From Myxococcus xanthus (GTDB lineage Bacteria > Myxococcota > Myxococcia > Myxococcales > Myxococcaceae), in the NCBI RefSeq assembly GCF_900106535.1, contig NZ_FNOH01000013.1:186001-250000 (forward strand): a stretch of 64,000 nucleotides of DNA, given 5' to 3'. A program made the position numbers and the translations under genes. Under the pieces are notes generated by a model. It did no database searches, was not told the origin of the DNA, and saw only the letters and a program-made list of their open reading frames with translations. This document shows, piece by piece, positions 51,215 through 59,696 of this stretch. Each line of letters starts with the position of its first letter. Position 1 is the first letter of the stretch.

Positions 51215-52354
51215 GTGACACCCGTGTCTGAAGCCGCTGAGACCCCCCCGGCCTCGCTGTCCGCGAGGCTCGAAGAAATCCTCCAGTCCCATCCGGATCC
51301 GGCGTTCGCCGGTCGCCTGCGCAAGGTGTACGTCGCCACCGCGCACGCCATCTCCCGGCTGAGCGACCTCGACCTGGTGCGGTACGAAACGCTCGTCGTG
51401 GATTCCTCGCCGGACCTCTCCTTGTGGGAAGAGATGGCGCCCGTCATCCGTGACACGGTGATGGACGTCAACGGGCTGCTGAACGTCATCCGGGAAGAGT
51501 TCCCCGTGCCGTCCCCGGGCGGCGCGAGCACACAGGCCCCCGTCGGCATCCTCCAGGAGGCGATGAGCCAGATTGCCCAGGGCATCACCCAACTGGGCGA
51601 GGCCATGCGCAACCCGTCGGTGATGAGTGACCGGTGGACGCTGCTGGCGGAAGTTCAGCGCATCCGCGCCCGGTTCCGCGAGCAGATGAGCAACCTGGTG
51701 TTCGAGTCGGCGAGCCTCTTGGGCGAGGCAACGCGGGCCCAGGTGGTGCCGGGCTACGCGGTGGAGGTGAAGGCCGCGGTAACGGTCCGCGCCATCACCG
51801 CCGACCTGGGCCGCATCCTCACCGCGCGCCTGAAGAAGGTCCGCGAAGCGGAGGCGCAGGACGTGCAGTGGAATGCCCAGCAGCTCCAGACGGAAATGGA
51901 CGCCTTCGGGCGCACGGCCGCGTACCGGAATCTGCGCGCGCAGGACAAGCGGCACATCGTGGAGATGCGCGCCGAGGTCGGCCGCCTGGCCATCCTCCCG
52001 AACCCCTCCCGCGCGGAGTTGGTGACGGTGGTGGAGGCCCTGGACACCTTCGTCCAAGGCCTGTCCGCGGTGAACCAGCGACAGCTGCTCATCATCCATG
52101 ACCGCGAGGTGTGGGCGTCGTGCGGCGTCCGGCTGGAGCGCGCCATGTCGCTGGTGGGTTCTGACCCCGCGGGCGCGGCCCGGGCCCTGGCCGAGGCGGC
52201 CGGCAGTGGCCAGTCCCTCTACGGCCGTGCGACGGAGCTGGACGCTTTCCTGCGCAAGGCGCGCAAACTCCAGGTGGGCCAGCTCTCGCCCGACGAGCTG
52301 CGGTCCACCATCGTCGCCTTCCAGGGACTGCTCGCCGGTCTGGACGTGATGTGA
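51215..52354 (+). CDS. Helical protein of unknown function
   Basis: A 379-residue, mostly alpha-helical, soluble protein with repeated amphipathic helices (QIAQGITQLGEAMRN, RARLKKVREAEAQDVQ). No family was recognised. GTG at 51215 is the start, with GTG at 51224 an alternative. The stop overlaps the start of the HAD gene (TGATG at 52352-52356), so it is in a unit with HAD and RlmI-type genes. Confidence 0.65.
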   Translation: MTPVSEAAETPPASLSARLEEILQSHPDPAFAGRLRKVYVATAHAISRLSDLDLVRYETLVVDSSPDLSLWEEMAPVIRDTVMDVNGLLNVIREEFPVPSPGGASTQAPVGILQEAMSQIAQGITQLGEAMRNPSVMSDRWTLLAEVQRIRARFREQMSNLVFESASLLGEATRAQVVPGYAVEVKAAVTVRAITADLGRILTARLKKVREAEAQDVQWNAQQLQTEMDAFGRTAAYRNLRAQDKRHIVEMRAEVGRLAILPNPSRAELVTVVEALDTFVQGLSAVNQRQLLIIHDREVWASCGVRLERAMSLVGSDPAGAARALAEAAGSGQSLYGRATELDAFLRKARKLQVGQLSPDELRSTIVAFQGLLAGLDVM

Positions 52355-53184
52355 TGAAGGCGCTCCTGAAGGCACGAGTCCCGCGCCCGCTTCGCGAGGC
52401 CGACCTGTCCCGCGTGGAGGGCGTCTTCACCGACGTGGATGGCACGCTGACCACGGGCCACAAGCTGCGCTCGGAGACGGTGCGGGCGCTGGAGCGCCTG
52501 TCGTCCGCCGGCCTGCGCGTGGTGCTGGTGAGTGGCCGCCCGGCGGGCTGGGGAGAGGCCTGGGCGCGGCAGCTCCCCGTGGACGGTGTCATCGTGGAGA
52601 ACGGTGGCCTGTTCTTCCTGAAGGGCGCGCATGGCCGGCTGCGGAAGGTCTACGCGGAGGCGCCGGCGGAGCGGGTGGCGAACCGGCGGCGGCTCCAGTC
52701 CGAGGTGGCCCGGGTGCTCAAGCAGGTGCCCGGCGCGCGGCTGTCCATGGACAGCGCGTACACGGAGGTAGACCTGGCGGTGGACTACAACGAAGAGGCC
52801 CGCCTGGGGGCCGCGGGGGCGGACCGCATCGAGTCCCTGCTGGTGGCGCGAGGCGTGACGGCCGTGCGCTCGTCGATCCACATCAACTGCTGGCTGGGCC
52901 GCTTCGACAAGCTGCGCGCCACGCGGCGCTTCGCGCGGACGGCGTGGGGCGAACGGCTGGACCCGCGTGACGGCCGTTATGTATACGCGGGGGATTCTTT
53001 CAACGACGCCCCGATGTTCGCCGCCTTTGGACTGGGCGTGGGCGTGGCCAACGTGCGGGCCGTCCTGGACCGCATCGAGGCGCCACCTGCTTTCATCACC
53101 CGGGCGCCCGAGGGGCGGGGCTTCGAGGAACTGGCTCGCGCCATCCTGGCCCGGAGGGGCCGCGGCGCGGCCCGTGAGGAGTGA
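52354..53184 (+). CDS. HAD-superfamily phosphatase (HAD-IIB type)
   Basis: A 276-residue HAD-IIB hydrolase. Motif I is FTDVDGTLTTGHKL (nucleophile Asp), motif II VLVSGRPAGW, and motif IV AGDSFNDAPMF. The cap region lies between residues 90 and 190. HAD-IIB members include mannosyl-3-phosphoglycerate and sucrose phosphatases; substrate is not determined. The start overlaps the preceding stop. Confidence 0.85.
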   Translation: MKALLKARVPRPLREADLSRVEGVFTDVDGTLTTGHKLRSETVRALERLSSAGLRVVLVSGRPAGWGEAWARQLPVDGVIVENGGLFFLKGAHGRLRKVYAEAPAERVANRRRLQSEVARVLKQVPGARLSMDSAYTEVDLAVDYNEEARLGAAGADRIESLLVARGVTAVRSSIHINCWLGRFDKLRATRRFARTAWGERLDPRDGRYVYAGDSFNDAPMFAAFGLGVGVANVRAVLDRIEAPPAFITRAPEGRGFEELARAILARRGRGAAREE

Positions 53185-53188
53185 CACC

Positions 53189-54385
53189 GTGAATGTCGTG
53201 AAGCTGGAACTGGCGCGCGGACTGGGGCGCCACCTGCGCGCGGGGCACCCGTGGGTGTTCCGCAAGGCGCTGGAGCACGTGCCGAAGATTCCGGCCGGCA
53301 GCGTGGTGGACCTGACGGAGAACGGGAAGTTCGTGGCGCGCGGGTATTACGACCCGCACTCGGCCATCGCCGTGCGTGTGCTCACGCGCGACTCGCGTGA
53401 CACCGTGGATGCGGGCTTCATCACCCGGCGGGTGCGTCAGGCCCTGTCCGAGCGCACGGCGCTCATCGACCTCACCGACACGGACAGCTACCGCCTGATT
53501 CATGGCGAGGGCGACGGCCTGCCGGGCGTGGTGGTGGACCTGTACGCGGGCTGGGCGGTGATGAAGCTGTACTCCGCGGGCCTCACACCGTACCGGCCGC
53601 TCCTCATCGAGGCGCTGAAGGCCGGCGTGCCCGGGCTCAAGGGCATCATCGGCCGTGACGAGGTCGGCCGCGACGACGTCGACGAGGACGAGGGACGCGG
53701 CTCCGGGAAGATGCTCTTCGGCCACGAGGCCCCGGAGCTGATTCCCATCCGCGAGCGCGGGGCCACCTTCCTGGTGGACGCCTGGAAGGGGCAAAAGACG
53801 GGGTTCTTCCTGGATCAGCGGGAGAACCGCTACCTCATCCGTCGGCTGGGCAAGGGCCGCGACGTGCTCAATTGCTTCAGCTTCAGCGGCGGCTTCTCCG
53901 TCAACGCGGCGCTGGGTGGGGCCAACAGCGTCTTCTCCGTGGATCAGGACCCGGACGCCATCGCGCTGGCTCGGGAGAACTTCACGCGCAACGGCATCGC
54001 CGCGGAGAAGCACGACTTCCTGGCGGCGGACGTCTTCAAGATCATCCAGTCCTTCAAGGACGAGGGCCGCACCTTCGACCTCATCATCCTGGACCCGCCC
54101 GCCTTCGCGAAGAGCCAGCGCGCGGTGCAGGCGGCCATTGACGGGTATGCGTCCCTCAACCGGCAGGCCCTGGCCATCCTCCGGCCGGGTGGGTTGCTGG
54201 CGACGGCGTCGTGCTCGGCGCGCGTGAGCCCGGACGACTTCATGGGCGCGGTGCGCGAGGCGGGGTTCAAGGCGGGCGTTGACCTGGCGCTCGTCGAGGA
54301 GCGCTACCAGCCGCCGGACCACCCGGTGCGCTTGCAGTTCCCGGAGGGGAAGTACCTCAAGTTCTACGTGCTGCAGTCCGTGTAG
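53189..54385 (+). CDS. rlmI: RlmI-type 23S rRNA methyltransferase
   Basis: A 398-residue class I SAM-dependent methyltransferase with N-terminal PUA-like domain (HLRAGHPWVFRKALEHV). The SAM site and catalytic loop follow: LNCFSFSGGFSVNAALGG, DLIILDPPAF and ATASCSARV. The match is to RlmI, the 23S rRNA m5C1962 methyltransferase; in related YccW proteins the Cys in the SCSA loop is typical. GTG at 53189 follows GAGGAG. Last gene of a three-gene unit. Confidence 0.87.
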   Translation: MNVVKLELARGLGRHLRAGHPWVFRKALEHVPKIPAGSVVDLTENGKFVARGYYDPHSAIAVRVLTRDSRDTVDAGFITRRVRQALSERTALIDLTDTDSYRLIHGEGDGLPGVVVDLYAGWAVMKLYSAGLTPYRPLLIEALKAGVPGLKGIIGRDEVGRDDVDEDEGRGSGKMLFGHEAPELIPIRERGATFLVDAWKGQKTGFFLDQRENRYLIRRLGKGRDVLNCFSFSGGFSVNAALGGANSVFSVDQDPDAIALARENFTRNGIAAEKHDFLAADVFKIIQSFKDEGRTFDLIILDPPAFAKSQRAVQAAIDGYASLNRQALAILRPGGLLATASCSARVSPDDFMGAVREAGFKAGVDLALVEERYQPPDHPVRLQFPEGKYLKFYVLQSV

Positions 54386-54417
54386 CCCGCCGCCGCGAAT
54401 CGCGGGTTGAAACGCAA

Positions 54418-54448
54418 GAGGCCACGAGGTTCATCACCTCGTGGCCTC
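54418..54448. terminator. Bidirectional terminator between rlmI and the secreted hydrolase gene
   Basis: A perfect 12-bp stem (GAGGCCACGAGG at 54418-54429; complement at 54437-54448) with a TTCATCA loop. It lies between two convergent genes. On the plus strand CGCTGTTTCCC follows, with only a short T tract. Confidence 0.75.
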
Positions 54449-54475
54449 CGCTGTTTCCCGGTAGGGAAGGGCGGC

Positions 54476-55426
54476 TCAGAAGTTGCCGGCGCGGCCCTCT
54501 TCGAACGGGACGCGGTGGTTCAGGTACGTCTCCGTCAGCGAGTGGGCGCCGCTGAACATGCCCTTCTCGGAGAAGTGGTGGACCTGCGCGCCCTTGCCAG
54601 CGTCGCGGAACAGGTCGCCCGGCGTCCAGCCCTTGCTGCCCTGGCCGAAGATGACAGGCACGGCGTCCTTGTTGTTGACGTAGTGCACGTAGTTGGGGCC
54701 GTCCGGGTAGGTGGTCGCCGCCGCGCCGAAGGTCTCCACGTTGACGCGGCTGAGCAGCTGCTCCACCTGCGCCTTGGACATCCCATCTTCGATGCGCAGC
54801 CGGTTGCCGACATCCTTCAGCGCGCGCGAGGTGATGAGGCCGCCGTGGCTGTAGCCCATCAGGTGGATGTCACGGCCCGCCTTCAGCTCGGAGTAGACGA
54901 TGTCCGACAGCGAGTCGACCGCGGGATTCTTGCCCTTGTTCAGCTTGTCCTTCGCGGCCTGGATGACGTCGGCGAGCATTCCGGACGTGGCGTTGTGCAC
55001 GCCGATGGCGCGCATGCCGGTGCTGTTCGCGAGGGCCTGCAGCTCGCGCGCCTGGCCGTCCTTGTTGGTGCTGATGCCGTTGACGTAGACGACCGTCGCC
55101 GTGGCGTTCGGGTTGTTCGCCGGAACGAAGGCGGGGACCTGGTTGAGCGGCGTATTCGGCTCGAACGTCTGGCCGCCGGCGCCCACCAGCTTGCCGTCGA
55201 AGACCTTGTCCTTGGAGCCCGCGGGCGCGGTGAAGACGCCACCCACCGCGCGCGTCTGCGCGGAGCGGCTATCGAAGCCATCCACCACGACGCCGCGCTG
55301 AGCGGCGCCACCCGTCACGGGAGGCTGCACGGTGTTGGTGGCGGTTGATCCACTTCCACGAACGCGGTCGGCGGTGCTGCGGGAGGTCTGCGCGATGCTG
55401 TTCCGTCCGCGCTGGATGGTGCTCAT
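54476..55426 (-). CDS. Lipase-like alpha/beta hydrolase (putative exported effector)
   Basis: A 316-residue protein. The N-terminal 60 residues are disordered and Ser/Thr-rich. The catalytic domain has VVYVNGIST, LMGYSHGGL (nucleophile Ser) and a histidine candidate near the C-terminus (SGAHSLTETY). There is no classical signal peptide. Its architecture resembles unconventionally secreted hydrolases with disordered N-termini, but no secretion signal is proven. Single gene, convergent to rlmI. Confidence 0.65.
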   Translation of the reverse strand: MSTIQRGRNSIAQTSRSTADRVRGSGSTATNTVQPPVTGGAAQRGVVVDGFDSRSAQTRAVGGVFTAPAGSKDKVFDGKLVGAGGQTFEPNTPLNQVPAFVPANNPNATATVVYVNGISTNKDGQARELQALANSTGMRAIGVHNATSGMLADVIQAAKDKLNKGKNPAVDSLSDIVYSELKAGRDIHLMGYSHGGLITSRALKDVGNRLRIEDGMSKAQVEQLLSRVNVETFGAAATTYPDGPNYVHYVNNKDAVPVIFGQGSKGWTPGDLFRDAGKGAQVHHFSEKGMFSGAHSLTETYLNHRVPFEEGRAGNF

Positions 55427-55587
55427 GGGGTGGGGGCTCCTGCGGAAACTGGGGGTGTTTCCGCATTGTCCTCGAATCCACCAGGAAGTTTCCTGTCGGA
55501 GAAGATTCGACGTGAAATCGTGTGTGGGTTCGTGTCGGACGGCGCGTGTGGGCGGCCGCGCGAGGGTGTAGGGGTTTATGGTGAGGC

Positions 55588-56220
55588 ATGGTTCAGAAAG
55601 GTCAGTTCCTCGAACGCGCGACGCTGGTGCCGGTGGGGTCGGAGGTCATGGAGGGCACCACGCACCGGGGAAGCCGAGCGCCGCCGCTGCTCGTGATTCC
55701 GCCCCGGCCGGACGAAGGGGGCGGCATGGACCACGTCATCGCGGCGGAGCTCGTCTGGGCGGCGGCGAACGCGGGCTTTCCGACGCTGCGGTTCAATCAC
55801 CGGGGCGTGGGGGCCAGCCAGGGCAAGCGGGGGCGGGACTTGGAGCTGCTGGCGGACGCGGAGGCCGCCATGCAGATGCTGCTGGAGAACGCGGGGGCCA
55901 ACGCACTGGCGGTGGCGTCACTCCACGGGGGCGCCCAGGTGGCCCTGGCGCTCCAGGCGAAACACCCCGCCGTGGGAGGCCTGTGTCTGGTGGCCCCGGC
56001 CCTGGTGGCGCCGGAAGTCCTGTCCCGGGTGACGTGCCCGCTCCTGGTGGTACAGGGGGAGGAGGACACCCGGCTGCCGCGGGCCGCCGTCTCCGCCGCT
56101 ATCGCTCGGACGGGAGGCGACTTGGAGGTCATCGACGATGCCGGACCTACCTTCCAGCGGAACCTTCCTCAGGTCGGCCGAGCTGTCGCGGCCTGGCTGC
56201 GGCGGCTCTCCGGCGGATGA
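55588..56220 (+). CDS. Alpha/beta hydrolase of the YPR147C/CC_-like type
   Basis: A 210-residue hydrolase. The segment LRFNHRGVGASQG is typical of small bacterial serine hydrolases. The nucleophile elbow is ASLHGGAQ (SxHGG instead of GxSxG). A VVQGEEDTRLP acid region follows. Neither the substrate nor a clear family role is known; the His of the triad is not obvious near the C-terminus. Confidence 0.7.
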   Translation: MVQKGQFLERATLVPVGSEVMEGTTHRGSRAPPLLVIPPRPDEGGGMDHVIAAELVWAAANAGFPTLRFNHRGVGASQGKRGRDLELLADAEAAMQMLLENAGANALAVASLHGGAQVALALQAKHPAVGGLCLVAPALVAPEVLSRVTCPLLVVQGEEDTRLPRAAVSAAIARTGGDLEVIDDAGPTFQRNLPQVGRAVAAWLRRLSGG

Positions 56221-56382
56221 CCGTTGTATCGCAAACCATCGTACTTCTTCACGTTTCTCCTCCTTGCCGCCCTTGCACGCAGGGAGAGGGGACATCCAGA
56301 CTGTCGGTGCAGACCCAATCGTTGTGACGTTCGTTCGTAGGGGTCTTCCAGACGCGTGTTTCGTTTCTCAAGGAGTGGCCTG

Positions 56383-58176
56383 ATGCGGAAGGTGCGATGG
56401 ACCCTGGGGGGCGCGGCGCTGGCCCTGACGCTGTCGGCCGCCTGTGCGTCCGCTTCTCGTGAGCAGGACACGCCTCCCCCTGCGAATCTGCGGGCGCTCG
56501 ATGCGCGGGACGTGGTGGCGGGCGCCATCGTCGTGGACTTCAAGGACGGCACGACGAAGGCGGAGTTCGACGCCTGGGAGGCCGACTGGGGCGTCGACCT
56601 GGAACTCAACTCCGTGGAGAGCGCCGACGAGGCCCTCACGGTGGCGGTGGGCGTGGACGACGTGGACGGGGTGCTCGAGCGCATCCGCCAGCACCCCGCC
56701 GTGGAAGCCGCCGAGCCGTTGATGGAGGTCCGCGCCAGTTTCACGCCGAACGACCCGCATTTCGCGCAGCAGTGGAACCTGCGGATGATCGACATGCCCA
56801 AGGCCTGGGAGCGCAACCGGGGCAAGGGCGTGGTGGTGGCGGTGCTGGACACTGGCATCGCGTACGAGGACCACGGCGACTTCAAGCAGGCGCCGGACCT
56901 CAAGGGCGTGAAGTTCGTGAAGGGCTTCGACTTCGTCAACGACGACGAGCACGCCAACGACGACCACGGGCACGGCACGCACGTGGCGGGCACCATCGCC
57001 CAGGCCACCAACAATGGCGAAGGCGTGGCGGGAGTGGCCTTCGAGGCGACGCTGATGCCCGTCAAGGTGCTCAACCACTTCGGTGGCGGGAACACGGCGG
57101 ACATCGCGGACGCCATCCGCTTCGCGGCGGACAAGGGTGCGAACGTCATCAACCTGTCCCTGGGCGGCGGGGCGTACTCGCAGGTGATGGCCAGCGCGGT
57201 CGAGTACGCGCGCAAGAAGGGCGTCACCGTGGTGGCCGCGGCCGGCAACGGCGGGCGGGCGACGGTGGAATTCCCCGCGGCCTACCCGGGCGCGGTGGCG
57301 GTGTCGGCCGTGGGGCCGGACGGTGTGCTGGCGCCCTATTCCTCCTACGGCAAGGAGTTGGACATCGCCGCGCCGGGTGGTGACAAGCGCCGGGGCGACC
57401 AGGGGGGCATCCTCCAGAACACCCTCGACCCGCGGGACGTCTCGCGCTTCGTCTACGCGTCCTACCAGGGCACCAGCATGGCCACGCCGCACGTCGCGGC
57501 GGTGGCGGCGATGCTCTACGCGGCCGGCGCCAAGGGACCGGACGAGGTGGAGCAGGCCCTCTACGCGGGCGCGAAGAAGTCCGCGGACCAGGCGTGGAGC
57601 GAGCAGTACGGCCACGGCCTGCTCAACGCCGAGGCGTCGCTCGCGTCGCTGCGCGGCGGCGGCTTGGCACAGTGGCCGCCGCTGTACTGGGCGCTGGCGC
57701 TGCTGGCGTTCGTGCTGCTGACGCTGCGAGGCCGTGCGCGGCCGGGCTACCTCAACGTGCTGGTGCGGCCCGCCTTCCTCATCCCGCTGCTGCTCTCGAC
57801 GGTGGGGGCCTTCTTCCTGCGCGGCTGGTTCGGGGGCGCTGAGGGGGCCGCAGGAGACGTGGTGCAGGTGGCGTCGCTGCCCCTGCCGGATTGGGAGCGC
57901 ATCATCTTCGGCCGGGGCCGGACGGTGAACCCGCTGTTCTACAGCGCGCTCATCCCGCTGCTCCTGTCGCTGCCGGCCATCAAGTGGCGGGGGCTGCGGT
58001 CGGCCATGGGGGGCCTGGCGCTCGGCTTCGCGGGCTTCCTGGCCTACACGGCCTGGGCCGGAGCGCCGGCGCTGGCGTGGCTGCCCTTCGCGTTCCTTGC
58101 CAAGCCCTGGCTGGGCTTCAACACCGTCATCTGCCTCGTCATCGCCCGCGCGATGCTCCAGAAGGAGGACGCATGA
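56383..58176 (+). CDS. Subtilisin-family (S8) lipoprotein protease with C-terminal membrane domain
   Basis: A 597-residue protein. The lipobox is SAAC after a signal peptide. An I9-like propeptide is followed by the S8 catalytic domain: Asp in VAVLDTGIAYED, His in DDHGHGTHVAGTIA, Ser in QGTSMATPHVAAVA. The last 170 residues hold about four membrane helices (ALLAFVLLTL and following). Such a membrane-tethered subtilase is unusual. It may shed or process envelope proteins. The ATG at 56383 follows AAGGAG. Coupled to the next gene by ATGA. Confidence 0.87.
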   Translation: MRKVRWTLGGAALALTLSAACASASREQDTPPPANLRALDARDVVAGAIVVDFKDGTTKAEFDAWEADWGVDLELNSVESADEALTVAVGVDDVDGVLERIRQHPAVEAAEPLMEVRASFTPNDPHFAQQWNLRMIDMPKAWERNRGKGVVVAVLDTGIAYEDHGDFKQAPDLKGVKFVKGFDFVNDDEHANDDHGHGTHVAGTIAQATNNGEGVAGVAFEATLMPVKVLNHFGGGNTADIADAIRFAADKGANVINLSLGGGAYSQVMASAVEYARKKGVTVVAAAGNGGRATVEFPAAYPGAVAVSAVGPDGVLAPYSSYGKELDIAAPGGDKRRGDQGGILQNTLDPRDVSRFVYASYQGTSMATPHVAAVAAMLYAAGAKGPDEVEQALYAGAKKSADQAWSEQYGHGLLNAEASLASLRGGGLAQWPPLYWALALLAFVLLTLRGRARPGYLNVLVRPAFLIPLLLSTVGAFFLRGWFGGAEGAAGDVVQVASLPLPDWERIIFGRGRTVNPLFYSALIPLLLSLPAIKWRGLRSAMGGLALGFAGFLAYTAWAGAPALAWLPFAFLAKPWLGFNTVICLVIARAMLQKEDA

Positions 58177-58388
58177 AGCTCACTGGCCGCGTCGTGTTCC
58201 GTGACATCGAAACGGGGGTCTGGGTGCTGGAGGGAGACGACGGCACCACGTACCAGCTCGCTGGCGGGGACCGGAAGCTGAAGAAGGACGGTCAGCGCAT
58301 CGAAGCCGAAGGCCGCGTGGACGGGGACACACTCACCAGCGCCATGGTGGGTCCCATCTTCCACGTCAGCACGTACCGCTTCGTCTGA
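58173..58388 (+). CDS. Small DUF5818-like protein
   Basis: A 71-residue beta-rich protein (KLTGRVVFRDIETGVWVLEG, VGPIFHVSTYRFV). The layout resembles small OB-fold DUF5818 proteins. It starts within the protease stop (ATGA at 58173-58176), so it is co-translated with the subtilase, possibly as its partner. Confidence 0.65.
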   Translation: MKLTGRVVFRDIETGVWVLEGDDGTTYQLAGGDRKLKKDGQRIEAEGRVDGDTLTSAMVGPIFHVSTYRFV

Positions 58389-58404
58389 AGCGGCACTGCG
58401 CGGG

Positions 58405-59598
58405 TCAGGGCTTCAGCCCTGGCCCGGTTTGGATGCGGTGCGCGCGAATCTGCCGCTCCCGCTCCTCGTAGTAGGCCTCCATGGGCAGCTCCCCTCGGCG
58501 CGCCGAGGCGCGGAGCGCGCTCAACGCCTTACGCTCCGCGTGCAGCGCGGGGGCCTGGGGGGACTCCAGCGTCGGCAGCGGGTGCTGCGCGTCGTAGAAG
58601 TTGAGGGCCAACCCCCGCGAGTCCACGGCCACCAGCAGGCCCAGAGACACCGTGGCCCCCACCACCCAGGGAAGCATCAGTCGCACCAGGGAAGGCGTGG
58701 GGCCGGGCTCCTGGGCCTCCTCGTCGCTGGCGCGTGCGCCGGGACCCCAGACGCCAGGCTGCCGTCGCGCGTAGGCGAGCAGGGCGCTCATGCCCGCCCA
58801 GCCCGCCGCGGCGAGCACGAGCACCAAGCGGGGGTCTGTCGCTTCAGACGTCGCTTCGGAGGCATCCGTGCCCAGTGCCTTGGCGGACAGGAAGAGCACC
58901 GAGGACACCAGGTTGTTGGCCGCGTGGGCGCCAATGGCGGGCCACAGCGAGCCGGTGCGCAGGTAGAGCCAACCGAAGAGCAGGCCCAGTTCCGTGCGAG
59001 CCAGGAAGCCCACCGGGTCCAGGTGGAAGGCGCTGAACACCACGGCGGAGATGACCAGGGGCGCGGTGGTGGGCGCGGGTGCCGGTGGGGTGAGGCCTCG
59101 CTGGAAGATGCCGCGGAAGAAGAACTCCTCGCAGAAGGGCGCGGCCACCGACACACCCGTGAGGATGATGGCCAGCTCCAGCGGCGTCTGATCCGCGAAC
59201 AGCTTCGAGCTGTCGAACATCCGCGTCAGCCACTCTGGCGCCACCGACTGGGCCAGGAACTGGATGGGGACCACCAACGCGAAGAAGTTCGCCACGCCCA
59301 GGAGGAATCCGAAGACAGTGGCCGCTCGCGGCGCTGGCAGCAGCCCCGTGTAGAGGACAGGGCGCCAGCCCGCGTTGCGCAGCATCACCCAGCCCAGGCC
59401 CAGGAACACGACCAGCTCGGTGAACCAGATGCCGAAGGCTGGGTTCGCGAGCTGGACGGTGCCGCCCACGAGGATGAACGCGCCGAGTGCAAACGCGGCG
59501 CTCACCACCGCGAGCCATTTGGGGCTTGTGCTCAAGCGGGTGCCAGAGGGCGGCCCTGGTGGAGGGGGCGCAACATCGCTGGGGGGGGCGTCTTCCAA
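58405..59598 (-). CDS. CPBP-family intramembrane metalloprotease
   Basis: A 397-residue polytopic protein of the CAAX protease/bacteriocin-processing (CPBP) family. Motifs are CEEFFFRGIFQRGL (EExxxR), FSAFHLD (FxxxH) and a later histidine/asparagine pair in AHAANNL. About eight membrane segments. The N-terminus is Pro/Ala-rich. Bacterial members process peptides or prenylated-like substrates; the target is unknown. Confidence 0.87.
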   Translation of the reverse strand: MEDAPPSDVAPPPPGPPSGTRLSTSPKWLAVVSAAFALGAFILVGGTVQLANPAFGIWFTELVVFLGLGWVMLRNAGWRPVLYTGLLPAPRAATVFGFLLGVANFFALVVPIQFLAQSVAPEWLTRMFDSSKLFADQTPLELAIILTGVSVAAPFCEEFFFRGIFQRGLTPPAPAPTTAPLVISAVVFSAFHLDPVGFLARTELGLLFGWLYLRTGSLWPAIGAHAANNLVSSVLFLSAKALGTDASEATSEATDPRLVLVLAAAGWAGMSALLAYARRQPGVWGPGARASDEEAQEPGPTPSLVRLMLPWVVGATVSLGLLVAVDSRGLALNFYDAQHPLPTLESPQAPALHAERKALSALRASARRGELPMEAYYEERERQIRAHRIQTGPGLKP

Positions 59599-59696
59599 CG
59601 GGCTTTCTCCTATTCCTCTCGTGCTCGAACCTTGACGCCCTTCATCCTGGCTCGAACAGCGCGGTGGCGGGCGCGGACGGGGCCAGGGAGGGCTGC

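Noticed and set aside
54418-54448. Regulatory operator instead of terminator after rlmI
   Set aside because: It lies between convergent genes and forms a 12-bp stem; a bidirectional terminator is simpler.
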